From assembly GCA_963920575.1 (NCBI GenBank), contig OY986965.1, forward strand, positions 4,729,134 to 4,793,133: a stretch of 64,000 nt of DNA. The letters are read 5' to 3'. The position numbers and the translations under genes are program-made. Under the pieces are notes generated by a model. That model searched no databases. It was not told the origin of the DNA and saw only the letters and a program-made list of their open reading frames with translations. This document shows, in pieces, positions 62,293-64,000 of the stretch (position 1 is its first letter; each line of letters starts with the position of its first letter). This DNA comes from Narthecium ossifragum. Its lineage: Eukaryota > Streptophyta > Magnoliopsida > Dioscoreales > Nartheciaceae.

Positions 62293-63321
62293 CTACTTGT
62301 CAATTTTATTTTCTTTCTCTTCGAATGCAGTTAAACAAAGATTTGCAGTTTCTTCTTCTTCTTCTTTTTCGGAGGTAGAGCTCAAGTCAATTTCTTCCTT
62401 GGCCTTCTTCTTTTTCTTTGAAGATTTCTTGAGCTTTGGACAATCGGACATGTAGTGTTCGGGCTTCCTACACTCATAACAAGTAATTTTATTTAAGTAA
62501 GAAGAGGAGTTTCCTTTTTCACCTTTGGGGTTTTTCTTTCCTTGATGCTTGATGATTCGTTGGATTCTTCTTGTGATCATTTGCATCTCCTCATCATCAT
62601 CTTCATCGCTTGAGTCATATGAATCCTTGTATGTTGACTTGAGAGCAATGGTTTTCTTTTTCTTCCTTTCTCCATCATTGCTTCTCTCCATGTTCATCTC
62701 ATAGGTCATGAGAGAACCCATGAGCTCAACAAGGGACATCTTGGTTAAATCTTTAGCTTTTTCGATTGTTGTCACCTTGGGATCCCATGTCTTAGGTAGA
62801 CACCAAAGGATCTTCCTTACCATCTCATCATTAGTATACCTTTTACCAAGAGAATCAAGAACATTTATAATATAGGTAAAACGAGTAAACATTTCATTTA
62901 TATTCTCATCATCCTTCATAGAGAATAACTCATAATCATTAACAAGCATGCTAATCTTAGACTCCTTAACTCGGCTTGTTCCCTCATAGGTAACTTCAAG
63001 TTTTTCCCATATTTCCTTAGCCGTTTTACATGCTGAAATTCTATTCAATTCATCAGGGCTAAGGGCACAAAATAGAAAGTTTTTAGCCTTGGCATTTACT
63101 TGAAGTTTCCTAAAATTAGTAGGGGTATATTCACTCTTAGCTTTTGAAACTTCTTTTCCCTCAATGATCTTTAAAGGTATAGAATCTCCATCTTCTATAA
63201 TCATCCATGCATCATAGTCCATGGATTGTATAAAAATTTCCATTTTAGTCTTTCAATAGGTATACTTAGATCCATTAAAGTAGGGTGGCCTATTGATAGA
63301 TTGTCTCTCTTGGATTTCCAT
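62293..63321 (-). pseudogene. Copia gag (UBN2-type) with an early stop
   Basis: The natural start is likely the ATG at 63321 (MEIQERQSINRPPYFNGSKY), because FNGSKYTYxKTKM matches the start of UBN2-type gag proteins. The expected Trp codon after TY is TGA at 63253-63255. An inner ATG at 63243 then opens 316 intact codons: AKAKNFLFCALSPDELNRIS, the helical gag core, an acidic region (YDSSDEDDDEEMQ), and a zinc knuckle CYECRKPEHYMSDC (C-x2-C-x4-H-x4-C), with a Lys/Glu-rich tail. The core and knuckle are intact, so particles could in principle still form from the inner start. In other copies pol follows; here it is deleted. Confidence 0.8.
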
Positions 63322-63384
63322 CTGATTTAGGATCCTCTAAGCGTTGTTACACCATAAAAATAGAGACTTAGCTTTGATATCAAT

Positions 63385-64000
63385 TGAAGGTCTAAGATGG
63401 AGTGTTTATCTTAGGCCTAGTATAATAAAATCAATTGTGGAAATCTAAATAGGATGAGTCTAATTAAATCATATGCTTGCAAATGATAAGAGCAGAAAAT
63501 ATATTAAAGGAAGGATAAGAGATGAGAGTTAGAGAGATTGCATCAGAAATTTATAGTGGTTCGGCCAACCTTGCCTACGTCCACTTCACTCAATGGCCTC
63601 CTTGAGGTTCTAATACTTGCAATACCTCTTGCAAGTTGTCCACCAAACTTCCAGGTGCTTGGCAACCAAACCACCAAGCTTACGGGTGCTTGACAACCTT
63701 ACAATCTCTCTAAGCTCTCTCTTGGATATTTCTCTCAATGTCTCCTTCACACTTGAAGTAGTTTGACAAAGGTTTAGCTCGCTGATAAAGAGATAGAAAC
63801 TTGCTAGAATATTATTACAATAATCCCTTAGCTCTCCCTAAGTCATAGGCAAGTTTGCTGCAACTTCTCTTTTTATAGCTAAGCTCCAAAGCCCTCCAAA
63901 TAGCCTCCCAACGGCTATTTTCTGCTCCTGCAACGGCTCTTTAGCGGCTCTTTTCCTGGCTAGCGGTCGACCGTCGCATTGTCCGTGACATCGTCCGCCA
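63385..64000 (-). repeat. Upstream LTR of the gag-only copia-like element, cut by the window end
   Basis: Matches 60610-61225 at high identity in the same orientation (GTGGAAATCTAAATAGGA, GGTTCGGCCAACCTTGCC, GGTGCTTGGCAACC). Its far edge is outside the window, so the outer target duplication cannot be checked. Confidence 0.85.

Larger units (their letters stand above)
60610..64000 (-). mobile_element. Copia-like retrotransposon with gag only, incomplete at the window end
   Basis: On the minus strand the upstream LTR is 63385 to beyond 64000 and the downstream LTR is 60610-61634. A primer site resembling the initiator Met-tRNA type (TTGATATCAAAGC for TGGTATCAGAGC) follows the upstream LTR at 63371-63383, and a purine tract (AAAAAGGGGGAGAT) precedes the downstream LTR. 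The interior is only 1.75 kb and holds gag but no protease, integrase, reverse transcriptase or RNase H. Confidence 0.85.

Overview
The window is nuclear DNA of a flowering plant, probably a monocot. It holds plant-type families (UDP-arabinose 4-epimerase, plastid-type KASII, a QALGGH-type C2H2 zinc finger, a plant mobile domain gene), AT-rich introns, GC-rich first exons and many transposons. Placing it near the commelinid monocots is only an inference from base composition and TE style. Two runs of exactly 200 N (8017-8216 and 43686-43885) are assembly gaps.

Layout. 1-4600: a Mutator-like element with about 300-bp terminal inverted repeats (TIRs), then an AT-rich foldback MITE. 4813-5157: the first of three related small genes that end in a two-segment membrane hairpin. 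6639-7407: a solo LTR with a perfect 5-bp target duplication. 7965-10803: a PIF/Harbinger-like element with a decayed Myb/SANT-like gene. 12159-14060: a small Mutator-like element with a perfect 9-bp target duplication, then a second TE family. 14050-21813: a composite structure in which two near-identical inverted cassettes (promoter plus first exon, about 677 bp) each drive a fragment of a different host gene. One is RRP12 (plus strand), the other KASII (minus strand), and the pair is bracketed by about 284-bp direct repeats. 21879-22274: the second hairpin gene. 22644-24246: a Pack-MULE-like element carrying a fused arogenate dehydrogenase / GT47 glycosyltransferase fragment. 25821-31363: a full-length but decayed Ty1-copia element. 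34610-39420: a non-coding LTR element (LARD-like). 41800-42519: the third hairpin gene, which also has a C2H2 zinc finger. 44067-50000: a Mutator element with a MuDR-type transposase and a decayed plant mobile domain gene. 50951-57960: a complete UDP-arabinose 4-epimerase gene. 60610-64000: a copia-like element with gag only, running off the window.

The ordinary host genes are the epimerase and the three hairpin genes. The hairpin genes share a C-terminal domain and a 3' UTR motif, and two of them share an upstream promoter block, so they look like a local duplicated family. The rest of the window is mostly transposons, several of which carry pieces of host genes. The most unusual parts are the membrane-hairpin/zinc-finger family and the inverted promoter cassettes joined to two unrelated gene fragments. 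All protein names rest on recognising motifs by eye; no database search was possible.
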